From assembly GCA_964251675.1 (NCBI GenBank), contig CAXUKS010000008.1, forward strand, positions 70,821-134,820: DNA of 64,000 nucleotides. Direction: 5' to 3'. The translations under genes and the position numbers were made by a program. The notes beneath the pieces were generated by a model. It was not told where the DNA came from. It did no database searches and saw only the letters and a program-made list of their open reading frames with translations. Shown here piece by piece: positions 23,947 to 31,569 of the stretch; the first letter of the stretch is position 1, and each line of letters begins with the position of its first letter. The DNA comes from JANXMY01 sp964251675. Its GTDB lineage: Bacteria; Armatimonadota; Armatimonadia; Armatimonadales; Capsulimonadaceae.

Positions 23947-24267
23947 ATGAAACTCACTCAAAAACAATGGGCAGCCATCGTCCGAGGGTTGCTGGCCGTG
24001 GCTGTGGCCGTTCTGACGAGTGTCATCGCGGGGCTATCAGGCGGCGTAGCCGCGCCCATTCTCAGCCTGACGGCCATTCTGCAGGGGTGCATTGCTTTCA
24101 GAGCTTTTTTGGACACCAGCAATGCAAAAGCGAGCGCGGAAGCAGCTTCCATTGCCGCCGAATCTCCTGAAGATGACAGCCAGGACACGCCCCATCGGCC
24201 CGCGAACATAATTACAGGACATATCACCCCGTCATGGCAGCAGAATTCCCTCCCCAACAAACCTTAA
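23947..24267 (+). CDS. Holin-like small membrane protein
   Basis: A 106-aa protein with two membrane helices (IVRGLLAVAVAVLTSVIAGL, then a segment around APILSLTAILQGCIAF) and a charged C-terminus, the size and shape of a class II holin. ATG 23947 is one base after the previous stop. The 3' end overlaps the collagen-like gene by 34 bases. Holin assignment is inference from topology. Confidence 0.5.
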   Translation: MKLTQKQWAAIVRGLLAVAVAVLTSVIAGLSGGVAAPILSLTAILQGCIAFRAFLDTSNAKASAEAASIAAESPEDDSQDTPHRPANIITGHITPSWQQNSLPNKP

Positions 24268-25724
24268 GCGCGCTCACGGTCGACGAGACTACAATCGTCA
24301 ACACTGGCACCTCGGACTCGCCTGCCCTGTCCGTGGGGTCCATCGCAATTAGTCAGGTGAATGGGCTCACGGCCAGCCTCTCTACCAAGCTTGGCAGTGA
24401 TCTGGTAGGCATGGCGAACGGGATCGCTCCGCTCGGCCCTGATGGCAAAATCGCAGCCGCTTATGTCGACACTATCGTTGGGCCACAGGGGCCACAGGGC
24501 ATTCCTGGAGCCAATGGGAGCCAGGGCATCAACGGCAAAGACGGTGCGGCTGGAATTCAGGGTCCAATCGGGCCAATCGGGCCAATCGGGCCAATCGGGC
24601 TAACTGGAAGCGCTGGCGCGAAGGGCGACACAGGAAACGTCGGGCCAGTCGGCCCCACGGGATTAACAGGAACACAAGGCATTCAAGGGCCTGTCGGACC
24701 AAAAGGTGATACGGGAAGCCAGGGCCCGCAGGGCATCAAAGGTGATACGGGAGCTCAGGGCCCTGCGGGAGCCAGTGGAACGTCTGTTACAGGCACAGAC
24801 ACCCAGACACTGCGATTTTCTGGAACCACACTCAGCGCCTCTTCGGCCCTCCTGGACAACGGCACGCAACTTGGGATCGGCACTGCGCCCACCTCTTCCA
24901 GCCGAGTTGCCATCAGCCCAACAGGCACAAGCGAAAACGGCCTCACGATTTCCATGCCCACTGCGAGCACAGCACCCGCTTTGTCGGTCAGTTTGGCTGG
25001 TGTCAACTCTTTCACAGTCGACAAAAGCGGAAACGCGATGTTTCGCGGCTTCATACAGGCCCCTGACGCTGTGGGCGCAAATCAGTTCGGGTCTAATCTT
25101 ATATTGGCATCAGGGAGGAGCACGGGCTACGCAGGGGCAGGCGGCTCTATCATCTTTCGTGCCCAGACAAGCCAGCAGAGTACCCAATCGTCTTCCACTC
25201 TTGGAAACTGGTCAGACGTGCTGACAATCCAACCTACTGGTAAAGTGGCACTCGGAAATGGAGTAAGCATAGAAGGGGGGCTGGGAGCAGCAAACAATGG
25301 CACAAAGTTTTCGCTTGAGACACGCTACAACATATTGTTTATCACTAATAGTGTGAGCGGCTTGGTAGCCCTCCACCTCGACGATACCACTGCTAATTTC
25401 CCAGGCAAGAAACTTGGGGTAGGCAACATCAGCGAAAACACAGCCCCAATCGGAACACTTTCAGTAGTTGCAAACAACTACTACACAGTTGGGCTTTCTA
25501 TGAAACTTGCGTCTGGGGCATCGGCAAACGCAATAGAAATTAGCAGCGCATCGGGTTCTGGTGGTGACCTCTTCCGAGTTTCGCAGACAGGGGCCGTCAA
25601 TTCTGCTTCTACTGTAAACGCGACTGGTTATAGCGCAGGCGGCACAGCAGGCATCACCCAGGACATCGTCATCGGCACAACGACCTTGCACGTCAAGGGT
25701 GGAATTATCACAGGTATTAATTAA
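24234..25724 (+). CDS. Tail fibre-like protein with collagen repeats
   Basis: A 496-aa protein: a short N-terminal attachment region, then Gly-X-Y collagen triplets over residues about 83-183 (GPQGPQGIPGANGSQGINGK and following, including a GPI triplet run), then a beta-rich C-terminal domain rich in serine, threonine and glycine. Collagen stalks in phages hold trimeric fibres or head decorations. The gene sits between the lysis-like set and the connector genes, an unusual place for a tail fibre. The GPI run is encoded by a near-perfect 9-base repeat (24567-24599). Confidence 0.78.
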   Translation: MAAEFPPQQTLSALTVDETTIVNTGTSDSPALSVGSIAISQVNGLTASLSTKLGSDLVGMANGIAPLGPDGKIAAAYVDTIVGPQGPQGIPGANGSQGINGKDGAAGIQGPIGPIGPIGPIGLTGSAGAKGDTGNVGPVGPTGLTGTQGIQGPVGPKGDTGSQGPQGIKGDTGAQGPAGASGTSVTGTDTQTLRFSGTTLSASSALLDNGTQLGIGTAPTSSSRVAISPTGTSENGLTISMPTASTAPALSVSLAGVNSFTVDKSGNAMFRGFIQAPDAVGANQFGSNLILASGRSTGYAGAGGSIIFRAQTSQQSTQSSSTLGNWSDVLTIQPTGKVALGNGVSIEGGLGAANNGTKFSLETRYNILFITNSVSGLVALHLDDTTANFPGKKLGVGNISENTAPIGTLSVVANNYYTVGLSMKLASGASANAIEISSASGSGGDLFRVSQTGAVNSASTVNATGYSAGGTAGITQDIVIGTTTLHVKGGIITGIN

Positions 25725-26134
25725 TGTCAATCTCAGTCTTAGCAATGGCAGCCGATTCCCCCGACGGCGCTTCCCACCCAAACGCGATTTGGATTCCCGC
25801 TCAGGTGATCATGGATCAAGTGGAGATGCAGGGCGGGGTTCAGTGGTACGCCTACCACGATGCAGCGGCGTTCATCGCCAAAAAGTCACCCATCGCGGGC
25901 GTGCAGCATCACACGTCGCTTGACCAGGCATTATATGCCCAGGTGCAGGCGCTGGATACTAAAACCACCATTTATGGCGCGGCCACGGCGTATGCCCTCG
26001 TCTACCTCGCCAAACACTACCCAGACACGCCCATGGGCGATACGGACCCTGATACTCACCAGCCGATTTTAGCGCCCTACTTTGCGGCAGCTCAGGTGGT
26101 CCAGATCGACATCCCCACGCCAGCTCCCGCATAA
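25724..26134 (+). CDS. Fibre-associated protein of unknown function
   Basis: A 136-aa protein joined to the fibre gene by a TAATG overlap. The sequence is soluble with aromatic and alanine-rich helices (QALYAQVQALDTKTTIYGAA). No family is recognised; possibly a fibre chaperone or distal subunit, judged by coupling only. Confidence 0.5.
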   Translation: MSISVLAMAADSPDGASHPNAIWIPAQVIMDQVEMQGGVQWYAYHDAAAFIAKKSPIAGVQHHTSLDQALYAQVQALDTKTTIYGAATAYALVYLAKHYPDTPMGDTDPDTHQPILAPYFAAAQVVQIDIPTPAPA

Positions 26135-26139
26135 ATCTT

Positions 26140-26574
26140 ATGGTTTCCTTACTTTTCAGTCGAGGATCAGGGCCTGTCGCCTGGTGGATCAGGTGGTGGA
26201 CAAAGTCGGCGTTTTCACACGTCGCACCCTGCATCGACGACGTTGTTTATGACGCCTTTTGGTCGACAGGGGTGACAAGGCGCGCGAAGCGCGCGCTGCA
26301 TCCTAACGAAGTGGAAGTTGAGCTGCCAGGCGCAGACGCGGACTACTGGAAAGCGTGGCTCGACCAGCAAGTCGGAAAGCCCTACGACAAGGCATCGATC
26401 ATCGTGATCGGCCTGACCAAGCGCTCCCCACATTGGCTGCATGTTTACGTGAGCAGGCAGGGTGAATGGATATGCTCGCGTCTCGCTGCCACTGTTGCAG
26501 GCATGGAAACCTATTCCTGGGGCCTGCAAGGCCCGCCGAGCCCCCAGGATGTGTACGCCTACACGCAGAAGTAA
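26140..26574 (+). CDS. Permuted papain-fold hydrolase (YiiX/NlpC-P60 superfamily), endolysin candidate
   Basis: A 144-aa protein with the circularly permuted NlpC/P60-like order: a histidine early (H27 in SAFSHVAPC) and the cysteine late (C112 in GEWICSRLAA). It lacks a signal peptide. Such proteins cut peptide or amide bonds in cell wall or lipids. It is near the holin-like genes, so it may be the endolysin, but the permuted fold also includes acyl-transferring enzymes. Confidence 0.62.
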   Translation: MVSLLFSRGSGPVAWWIRWWTKSAFSHVAPCIDDVVYDAFWSTGVTRRAKRALHPNEVEVELPGADADYWKAWLDQQVGKPYDKASIIVIGLTKRSPHWLHVYVSRQGEWICSRLAATVAGMETYSWGLQGPPSPQDVYAYTQK

Positions 26575-26579
26575 TAAAC

Positions 26580-26900
26580 ATGCGAGAGATTTTTACCACA
26601 AACGTACCCGACTCCTCAAGCCTAGGCTACGTCCTCTATAAGGATGGAACTCCTGTAGGGTCGCGCGTCACCACTGGCATAACACCCGTCGGCGCGTCCA
26701 CAGGAGTTTACAGGGCGCTGATCGACGCATCCATCTGCGACCTAGTCATCTGGGACTCAGGGGGAAGTGCGCCAGTGTACGCCGCCGAGCAGATCGCCGC
26801 TGGGCTGGAAGTCGTCACACCGACCATCGGCGCGTCGAATGTGGCCGTCACCATTGGTGTAGGCGCGGTCACGGTGATCACGCCTACGATTGGAGTCTAA
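26580..26900 (+). CDS. Short beta-rich phage protein
   Basis: A 106-aa protein; the first part (MREIFTTNVPDSSSLGYVLY) looks like a small beta sandwich and the last 30 residues are valine/isoleucine-rich beta repeats (VTPTIGASNVAVTIGVGAVT). Start at ATG 26580 directly after the previous gene. Function unknown; probably virion-associated because of its place. Confidence 0.5.
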   Translation: MREIFTTNVPDSSSLGYVLYKDGTPVGSRVTTGITPVGASTGVYRALIDASICDLVIWDSGGSAPVYAAEQIAAGLEVVTPTIGASNVAVTIGVGAVTVITPTIGV

Positions 26901-26905
26901 CAATT

Positions 26906-27712
26906 ATGCCCGACATCACTATCAACCAGGGCGCGTCGCTGTCGTTTTCGATTCCACACGTCCAGGGCATTCTCTCAGCAGTCACGCTGGCGCTCACTGG
27001 CGCGGCCACATACCCTGTCACGCCTGGAACGCTCCAGACAGGCGGAGATGCTTCTGTGCAGCTTTACACCTGGCCTGACACGTCTTCGCTTTCCCTCGGC
27101 GCATACACCTACAGCTATGAATGGACGCTGAACGGAACGCCGCAGGCACCCATCACAGGCGCGCTGACCGTCGTTTCACCGTCTACGGTGCTCACCCCGT
27201 TCGATCTCCAGGTACAGGCGCTGGCGCTGGAAGTTGATGCAGCCACCGAACCCGTGCTGTCAAACGAGGACCTCGCTGCAATCCTGACGAAAAGCCAGGG
27301 CGCACAAACCTGGGCCCCGAACACGCCTTACAAAGTCGGCCAGCGCGTGCTCCCCACCCAGGGCAGCGGCTTTTGGTACATCGTCACAGGCACAGGCGTC
27401 AGCGGCCAAACAGAGCCTGCCTGGCCCGACCCTCGAACTTTGTACGGCCCATACTTCAACTTTTACGCACACCCTGGCTCGTTCGGAATGGTATTTGCCG
27501 TGACCGACGGCACCGTGCAGCTCTGGTGTGACGGCAGGGCAGGCAGTATGTACGATCTCAAGGTAGCAGCTCGTGCTGCATGGCTGCTAAAGGCCGCGCG
27601 AAGCGCGGCGCTGGTCGATACGACACTCGGTAGCGACAAGTTTGCCTGGAGCCAGGTTTACAAGAACTGTATGGACCAGGCTAAAGTCAACACGCCTTTT
27701 GCAATCTTTTAA
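26906..27712 (+). CDS. Head-tail region protein with Ig-like start
   Basis: A 268-aa protein. The first 95 residues look like an immunoglobulin-like beta domain, the middle has a short aromatic module (WAPNTPYKVGQRVLPTQGSG) like carbohydrate-binding repeats of phage proteins, and the C-terminus is helical (YDLKVAARAAWLLKAARSAA), like gp6-type head-tail adaptors. It precedes the connector genes, so a combined adaptor/decoration role is plausible but not shown. Confidence 0.5.
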   Translation: MPDITINQGASLSFSIPHVQGILSAVTLALTGAATYPVTPGTLQTGGDASVQLYTWPDTSSLSLGAYTYSYEWTLNGTPQAPITGALTVVSPSTVLTPFDLQVQALALEVDAATEPVLSNEDLAAILTKSQGAQTWAPNTPYKVGQRVLPTQGSGFWYIVTGTGVSGQTEPAWPDPRTLYGPYFNFYAHPGSFGMVFAVTDGTVQLWCDGRAGSMYDLKVAARAAWLLKAARSAALVDTTLGSDKFAWSQVYKNCMDQAKVNTPFAIF

Positions 27713-27720
27713 GGATCAAA

Positions 27721-28026
27721 ATGTCACTCATGCAGCGAATGGCCGCAGCTTACATCCTACTCAAAGGCTCTACGGTCACGCTGGCCGATGGAACAGAGGC
27801 CAGATGCGGATTTAATGACACGCCCTCCAAAATTCAGTCAGATGAAGTGGAAGACGGCTCAAAACCTTCTAAACAGAGTGTCACTTTCACGCTGGCAGAT
27901 TCGGCGAATGTTGGGGCCTCGGACGTTCTCACCTACCAGGGCGCACGATACCGAGTTGACAGAGTGATTAGACACGGTGCTTCAGATGAAGTGACTACAC
28001 AAGTAGCCGTCTGCGATTATATGTAA
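27721..28026 (+). CDS. Head-tail joining protein candidate
   Basis: A 101-aa beta-rich protein (TLADGTEARCGFNDTPSKIQ in the first half, VLTYQGARYRVDRVIRHG near the end). Size, fold type and place before the tail-completion gene match head closure or gpFII-like proteins. Good ribosome site (AAGGA) before ATG 27721. Confidence 0.55.
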   Translation: MSLMQRMAAAYILLKGSTVTLADGTEARCGFNDTPSKIQSDEVEDGSKPSKQSVTFTLADSANVGASDVLTYQGARYRVDRVIRHGASDEVTTQVAVCDYM

Positions 28027-28029
28027 GCC

Positions 28030-28494
28030 ATGCCTCTCAAAATTGACACTTCTCCCGTGGAAAAAGTCTTCCACGATGCCGCGAATGATATGGAGCGAGG
28101 CTTCAAACAGCCCTGGAGCGAAGTTAAAAAGACTGTCCAGCAGTTTGAGCGCAAACAATTTATGACATCAGGACAAGGCGCCTGGGCACCCGTGAAAGCA
28201 GCGACACTGCGAGGCCGCAAGATCAATACGGCAAACCAGCCTTTGATTGATTCGGGTGAGCTCATGCAGTCCCTGACGGAAACAGGTACTGCACATTCGA
28301 TCCTCGAAGAAACTAATGACAGCCTAACCATTGGCACAGATCGTGTCGATGCCAAGCGCCATCAGTTTGGTTCTGCGGACAAAAAAGAGCCTGCGCGCCC
28401 ATTCCTGTATATTTCAGACGACGAAGAGGCCGACATTCTGCGCCTCTTTGAGCACGACATGGATGAGCGTCTTTCCAGGGTGACCAAGAGGTGA
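28030..28494 (+). CDS. Tail completion/virion morphogenesis protein
   Basis: A 154-aa protein resembling the phage virion morphogenesis (gpS/gpG) group: a helical start, then WAPVKAATLRGRKI, LIDSGELMQSLT and a basic C-terminus. It is expected to cap or complete the tail before joining to the head. Three bases separate it from the preceding gene. Confidence 0.68.
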   Translation: MPLKIDTSPVEKVFHDAANDMERGFKQPWSEVKKTVQQFERKQFMTSGQGAWAPVKAATLRGRKINTANQPLIDSGELMQSLTETGTAHSILEETNDSLTIGTDRVDAKRHQFGSADKKEPARPFLYISDDEEADILRLFEHDMDERLSRVTKR

Positions 28495-28498
28495 AAAA

Positions 28499-28987
28499 AT
28501 AGCACGTACATTAGACATCCAAGCACGGTTGATCGAGCTGCTCTCCGCCGATCCCGATCTCACTAATAAATTCAAGGGAACGATTCTTCCCGACGATCCT
28601 GGTGGAGTAAATGCCCAAGCTTCACCGCAAGTGAGCATTTCTCTGTCCGAGGACGACTTTTACGCAGAGTCCCTCGGCGGACGCGGCCAGGGCACGCACA
28701 CGGTCACCACGACCTATCAAATCGACGTGTATGTGGCAAACCCCGCCGATGCAAACAGCGCCGAAAATCTTTTAGCGCTCAAAACGCAGCTCGTGGAACT
28801 GACAGACACCCTGCGCGAGTGCCTATGGAAATATCGCACCGATCCTGCAGAAGCTGGTATGCCCGAAGGCGCGAGGCTTTGGTACAACGCTAAATTCCGA
28901 GCCCCTGCAACCAAGTATCTCAATTCGCGCAACTTTCGCAAATCTTCTACTCAAATCGATTTTCTCTCCTGGACCCGCAATCGATAG
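28499..28987 (+). CDS. Tail terminator-like protein with probable ATA start
   Basis: A soluble protein of about 162 aa, placed where the tail terminator is usually found. The best start is an ATA codon at 28499: AGAGGTG lies a few bases upstream and the reading (X)ARTLDIQARLIELL is a natural N-terminus. The only conventional start, TTG 28529, has no ribosome site and would remove the first ten residues. The body contains YQIDVYVANPADANSAENL, as in minor tail proteins. Family assignment is tentative. Confidence 0.6.
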   Translation: MARTLDIQARLIELLSADPDLTNKFKGTILPDDPGGVNAQASPQVSISLSEDDFYAESLGGRGQGTHTVTTTYQIDVYVANPADANSAENLLALKTQLVELTDTLRECLWKYRTDPAEAGMPEGARLWYNAKFRAPATKYLNSRNFRKSSTQIDFLSWTRNR

Positions 28988-29028
28988 TCTTACAAGGTGC
29001 AACGCTCCTCTCCCCAGAAAAAACCCCT

Positions 29029-29325
29029 ATGAACAAAGAATTTATTGTGTACACGCGCGAGGATGCAGGCCGCGAACTTCCTGGAGTCGGCGCTTATCTC
29101 CTGCCTGGAAAGCCTGTGAAAGTGGGCGATCTGGGCCTTACCGCCGACCTTGCTGAAGCCCTTGTCGAGCGCGGCGACTGTGAATATGTGAAGACAAGAG
29201 ATGTCGAGCCTGATCCTGAGCCTGAAGTCACTGCTGAGGTGGCTATCGTATCTACGCCTGATCATGAAGCTCATGCCGACTCGACGCCTGCGCCCGAGGC
29301 CGAAACGGTCTACGCCGCAGAATAA
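29029..29325 (+). CDS. Small protein before the tail tube gene
   Basis: A 98-aa protein with a structured first 60 residues (FIVYTREDAGRELPGVGAYL) and an acidic proline/glutamate-rich tail. It follows the terminator-like gene and ends nine bases before the tail tube gene. Function unknown. Confidence 0.55.
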   Translation: MNKEFIVYTREDAGRELPGVGAYLLPGKPVKVGDLGLTADLAEALVERGDCEYVKTRDVEPDPEPEVTAEVAIVSTPDHEAHADSTPAPEAETVYAAE

Positions 29326-29334
29326 GGAGTGCAC

Positions 29335-30642
29335 ATGACCAGCCCTGCCACGCTTGTCAGCGTGCAGCGTGCGCTTGACAGCAATTTTACGCTGGGGCTG
29401 GTCAGTGCTCAAGTCGCGCCAGCCCAGTCCTACGTTGACAACACCGTACAGCCTCTCACCACGTACTACTACCGCTATCTCTACTCTAACCCTGCTGGAG
29501 TTTCAGCAGGCCCCTCTAGCAGCGTGACTACACCTGCTTACATTCCCCCACCCGCAACAGGAACAACTATGGCAGACAACTACATTGGAGCAAATTCGCT
29601 TTTAGGCATCGGTACGGAGGCAGTTGAAGGCCATCCTGTGCAGGTGCAGAATCTACTTGACTACACGGGTGGTACCATCACCCCAGACCTCAAAGTGCTT
29701 TACAGCAAAGTCCTTCGAGGCACCGCTGCAGGCAAGGTAAAGCGCGCGGCAGGCCGCGCGACCTATGCAGGGGACATCACTCTCGACGTGACCCCTGAAG
29801 GCATGTCTAAGGCCCTGGCTTCGGTGTTTGGACCGCCTGTGACCGTCGCTGGCACGGGTGCTGCCGTAGGCACTTTTACGCATACGTTCAGCAACACTTT
29901 TGCGCAGACTCCCGTCACCCTGGTGCAGAAAATTGGCGCGACGATCAAGGTCTGGCCTGGCTGCCGTGGGTCCAGCTTTAAGATCGGTGTCGACAAAGAG
30001 CAGGACAGCGTCATCAATGCCACCGTCGGTTATATGGCTCTGAACGAACTGATCTATGCCGCCGATGGCGATGTTGGTCTGACTGGTGCGGGCTATGATC
30101 CACTTCAGCCGTTCTCCCCTGTTGACGCGACCCTGTCTATCGCAGGCGCGGCATCTACCAGCGCCAAGACATTCGAAGTCACCTGCAACCGAAACCTTGG
30201 CGAGCGCAACGTGCTCAACGGATACCGAGGCGCTACGGGCCACTACAGCCAGGTGACAGACGTTTCGGCCACTGCAAGCCTGTACTTCGTCGACGAGTCG
30301 GCCATGAAGGTCTACTTCGGCCAGGCAGACGCGGTTGTGGCTCCGTACGGCGCGACTAAGACTGTCTTCACGCAAACCGTCACACTGCGGATTATGCAGT
30401 CGGCGAACTACGAACTCGATGTAGTTTTTCCCGCCTGCACCTACGAAAAATTGGGCCAGCCAGTTTCTGGTCCAGATGTCATCATGCAGGAAGTGTCTCT
30501 GACTCCAGTTTATGATCCTGCCACTGGCACAGATATGCAGATTGTTCTGCGAAACACCCAGGCGAACACGGTCATCACCACCGCAGGATCGCCGATTTCG
30601 GCAGTGCCTGCAAACGCAGTCAATCCGTTCGTTTCTCCCTGA
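29335..30642 (+). CDS. Major tail tube protein with N-terminal FN3-like domain
   Basis: A 435-aa tail tube protein. Residues 1-78 look like a fibronectin type III domain (TTYYYRYLYSNPAGVSAGPS), joined to a standard tube protein beginning MADNYIGANSLLGIGTEAVE. ATG 29335 has AAGGAG five bases upstream. A second in-frame ATG at 29569 has AGGAA six bases before it and would give the tube domain alone. Extra Ig/FN3 domains on tail tubes are usually at the C-terminus and made in part by frameshifting; here the two forms could come from two starts. A hairpin follows. Confidence 0.75.
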   Translation: MTSPATLVSVQRALDSNFTLGLVSAQVAPAQSYVDNTVQPLTTYYYRYLYSNPAGVSAGPSSSVTTPAYIPPPATGTTMADNYIGANSLLGIGTEAVEGHPVQVQNLLDYTGGTITPDLKVLYSKVLRGTAAGKVKRAAGRATYAGDITLDVTPEGMSKALASVFGPPVTVAGTGAAVGTFTHTFSNTFAQTPVTLVQKIGATIKVWPGCRGSSFKIGVDKEQDSVINATVGYMALNELIYAADGDVGLTGAGYDPLQPFSPVDATLSIAGAASTSAKTFEVTCNRNLGERNVLNGYRGATGHYSQVTDVSATASLYFVDESAMKVYFGQADAVVAPYGATKTVFTQTVTLRIMQSANYELDVVFPACTYEKLGQPVSGPDVIMQEVSLTPVYDPATGTDMQIVLRNTQANTVITTAGSPISAVPANAVNPFVSP

Positions 30643-30660
30643 TGACTGATTGCCTCAACT

Positions 30661-30687
30661 GGCCCTGCGCACAAGGTGCGTAGGGCC
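30661..30687 (+). terminator. Hairpin after the tail tube gene
   Basis: GGCCCTGCGCAC pairs with GTGCGTAGGGCC (one mismatch) around AAG; the T-run is short and interrupted, so read-through into the chaperone genes is likely. Confidence 0.6.
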
Positions 30688-30738
30688 TTTGTCTTGAAAG
30701 ACTAAGTAGTTCAACACGAAAACTCAGGAGCCATCCCC

Positions 30739-31368
30739 ATGCCTACCGCGAAACCCACCACTATCCCCGACAATGCCCAGTCTGATCGCCGACGCCAGCG
30801 CGAAGCCGCAACAGAGCCGCCGAAGGCGGCGACCGCTACCCATACAGCCCCTGAAGTTTCCCTTGACACCGTCTTTGGAGCAGGCGAAAACGTCACCATC
30901 AACGGCAAAGATTATCGTCTGGCACCTTTCGTTATGTCACGTCTTCAGCGCGCCCAGGAGCTCTTCTATGTGCTTCCATTCCTGCTTCAGATCGCAGTCC
31001 AAGTTGGCGAAGGTGCGGACGGAGAGCCCGACTACGAAGCGATGGCGCGCCTCATGACGCAGTTTAACGCGATGGCGAAAGACCAGGATGCAAAAGCAGA
31101 CGATCTGGCTGAAACGATTTCCACTGTCACAGAGGAAGTCACTGCCGAAATGATGGAGGCAGTCTGGTTTGGCGTTTGCCAGTCGATCACCGAGGATGCC
31201 ACCAATGCGATGGTTGACCTGATTGCAATTTCTCTTTCGCGCCGTCATCCAGAAATTACGCACGACGATGTGGCCGACGAGGTTGATCTGCCGAGTGCTA
31301 TTCGCCTCATTCGCCGAATCATGTCGCTCAACGCTGGCATGAAGCGGCGTTTTACGACGCCGCTGTGA
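30739..31368 (+). CDS. Tail assembly chaperone (G-like)
   Basis: A 209-aa protein with a disordered, alanine/threonine-rich start and a compact helical body (NGKDYRLAPFVMSRLQRAQE). Its place between tail tube and tape measure is that of the G/GT chaperones, which coat the tape measure during tail assembly. It ends in a GTGA overlap with the next gene, which lies in the -1 frame. Confidence 0.72.
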   Translation: MPTAKPTTIPDNAQSDRRRQREAATEPPKAATATHTAPEVSLDTVFGAGENVTINGKDYRLAPFVMSRLQRAQELFYVLPFLLQIAVQVGEGADGEPDYEAMARLMTQFNAMAKDQDAKADDLAETISTVTEEVTAEMMEAVWFGVCQSITEDATNAMVDLIAISLSRRHPEITHDDVADEVDLPSAIRLIRRIMSLNAGMKRRFTTPL

Positions 31369-31550
31369 GGCGGCCAGGGTCCTCTCCTAAAGGCATCAGT
31401 GATTGGGGCTTCACTGCTGCCCTTCTGCACCGCGCCTACGGCATCAGCGCCGACGACCTGGCTAACCTAGACGAAAACCAGGTCGACAACTACCTCCAGA
31501 ACATTTCACACGTCGAAACGCACCTCGCCCAGTTCTCCCTCAAACTTTAG
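31365..31550 (+). CDS. Tail assembly chaperone second part (T-like)
   Basis: A 61-aa protein (GISDWGFTAALLHRAYGISA) in the -1 frame relative to the gene before it, with a GTG start overlapping its stop. In many siphoviruses the second part is made as a GT fusion by -1 frameshifting. The TTTT at 31350-31353 allows a one-base slip of the Phe tRNA and would give a continuous reading RRFYDAAVRRPG; it is not a classical heptamer, so stop-start coupling is the alternative. Confidence 0.6.
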   Translation: MRRPGSSPKGISDWGFTAALLHRAYGISADDLANLDENQVDNYLQNISHVETHLAQFSLKL

Positions 31551-31569
31551 TCCTCAAAATGTAGCACTC

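Noticed and set aside
24480..24780. DNA tandem repeat array
   Set aside because: Explained by Gly-X-Y collagen codons in the fibre gene; only the short GPI run is a true DNA repeat.
29569..30642. Separate tail tube gene without the FN3 part as the only product
   Set aside because: The upstream start has the stronger ribosome site and the frame is continuous, so the long form is the main call and the short form only an option.
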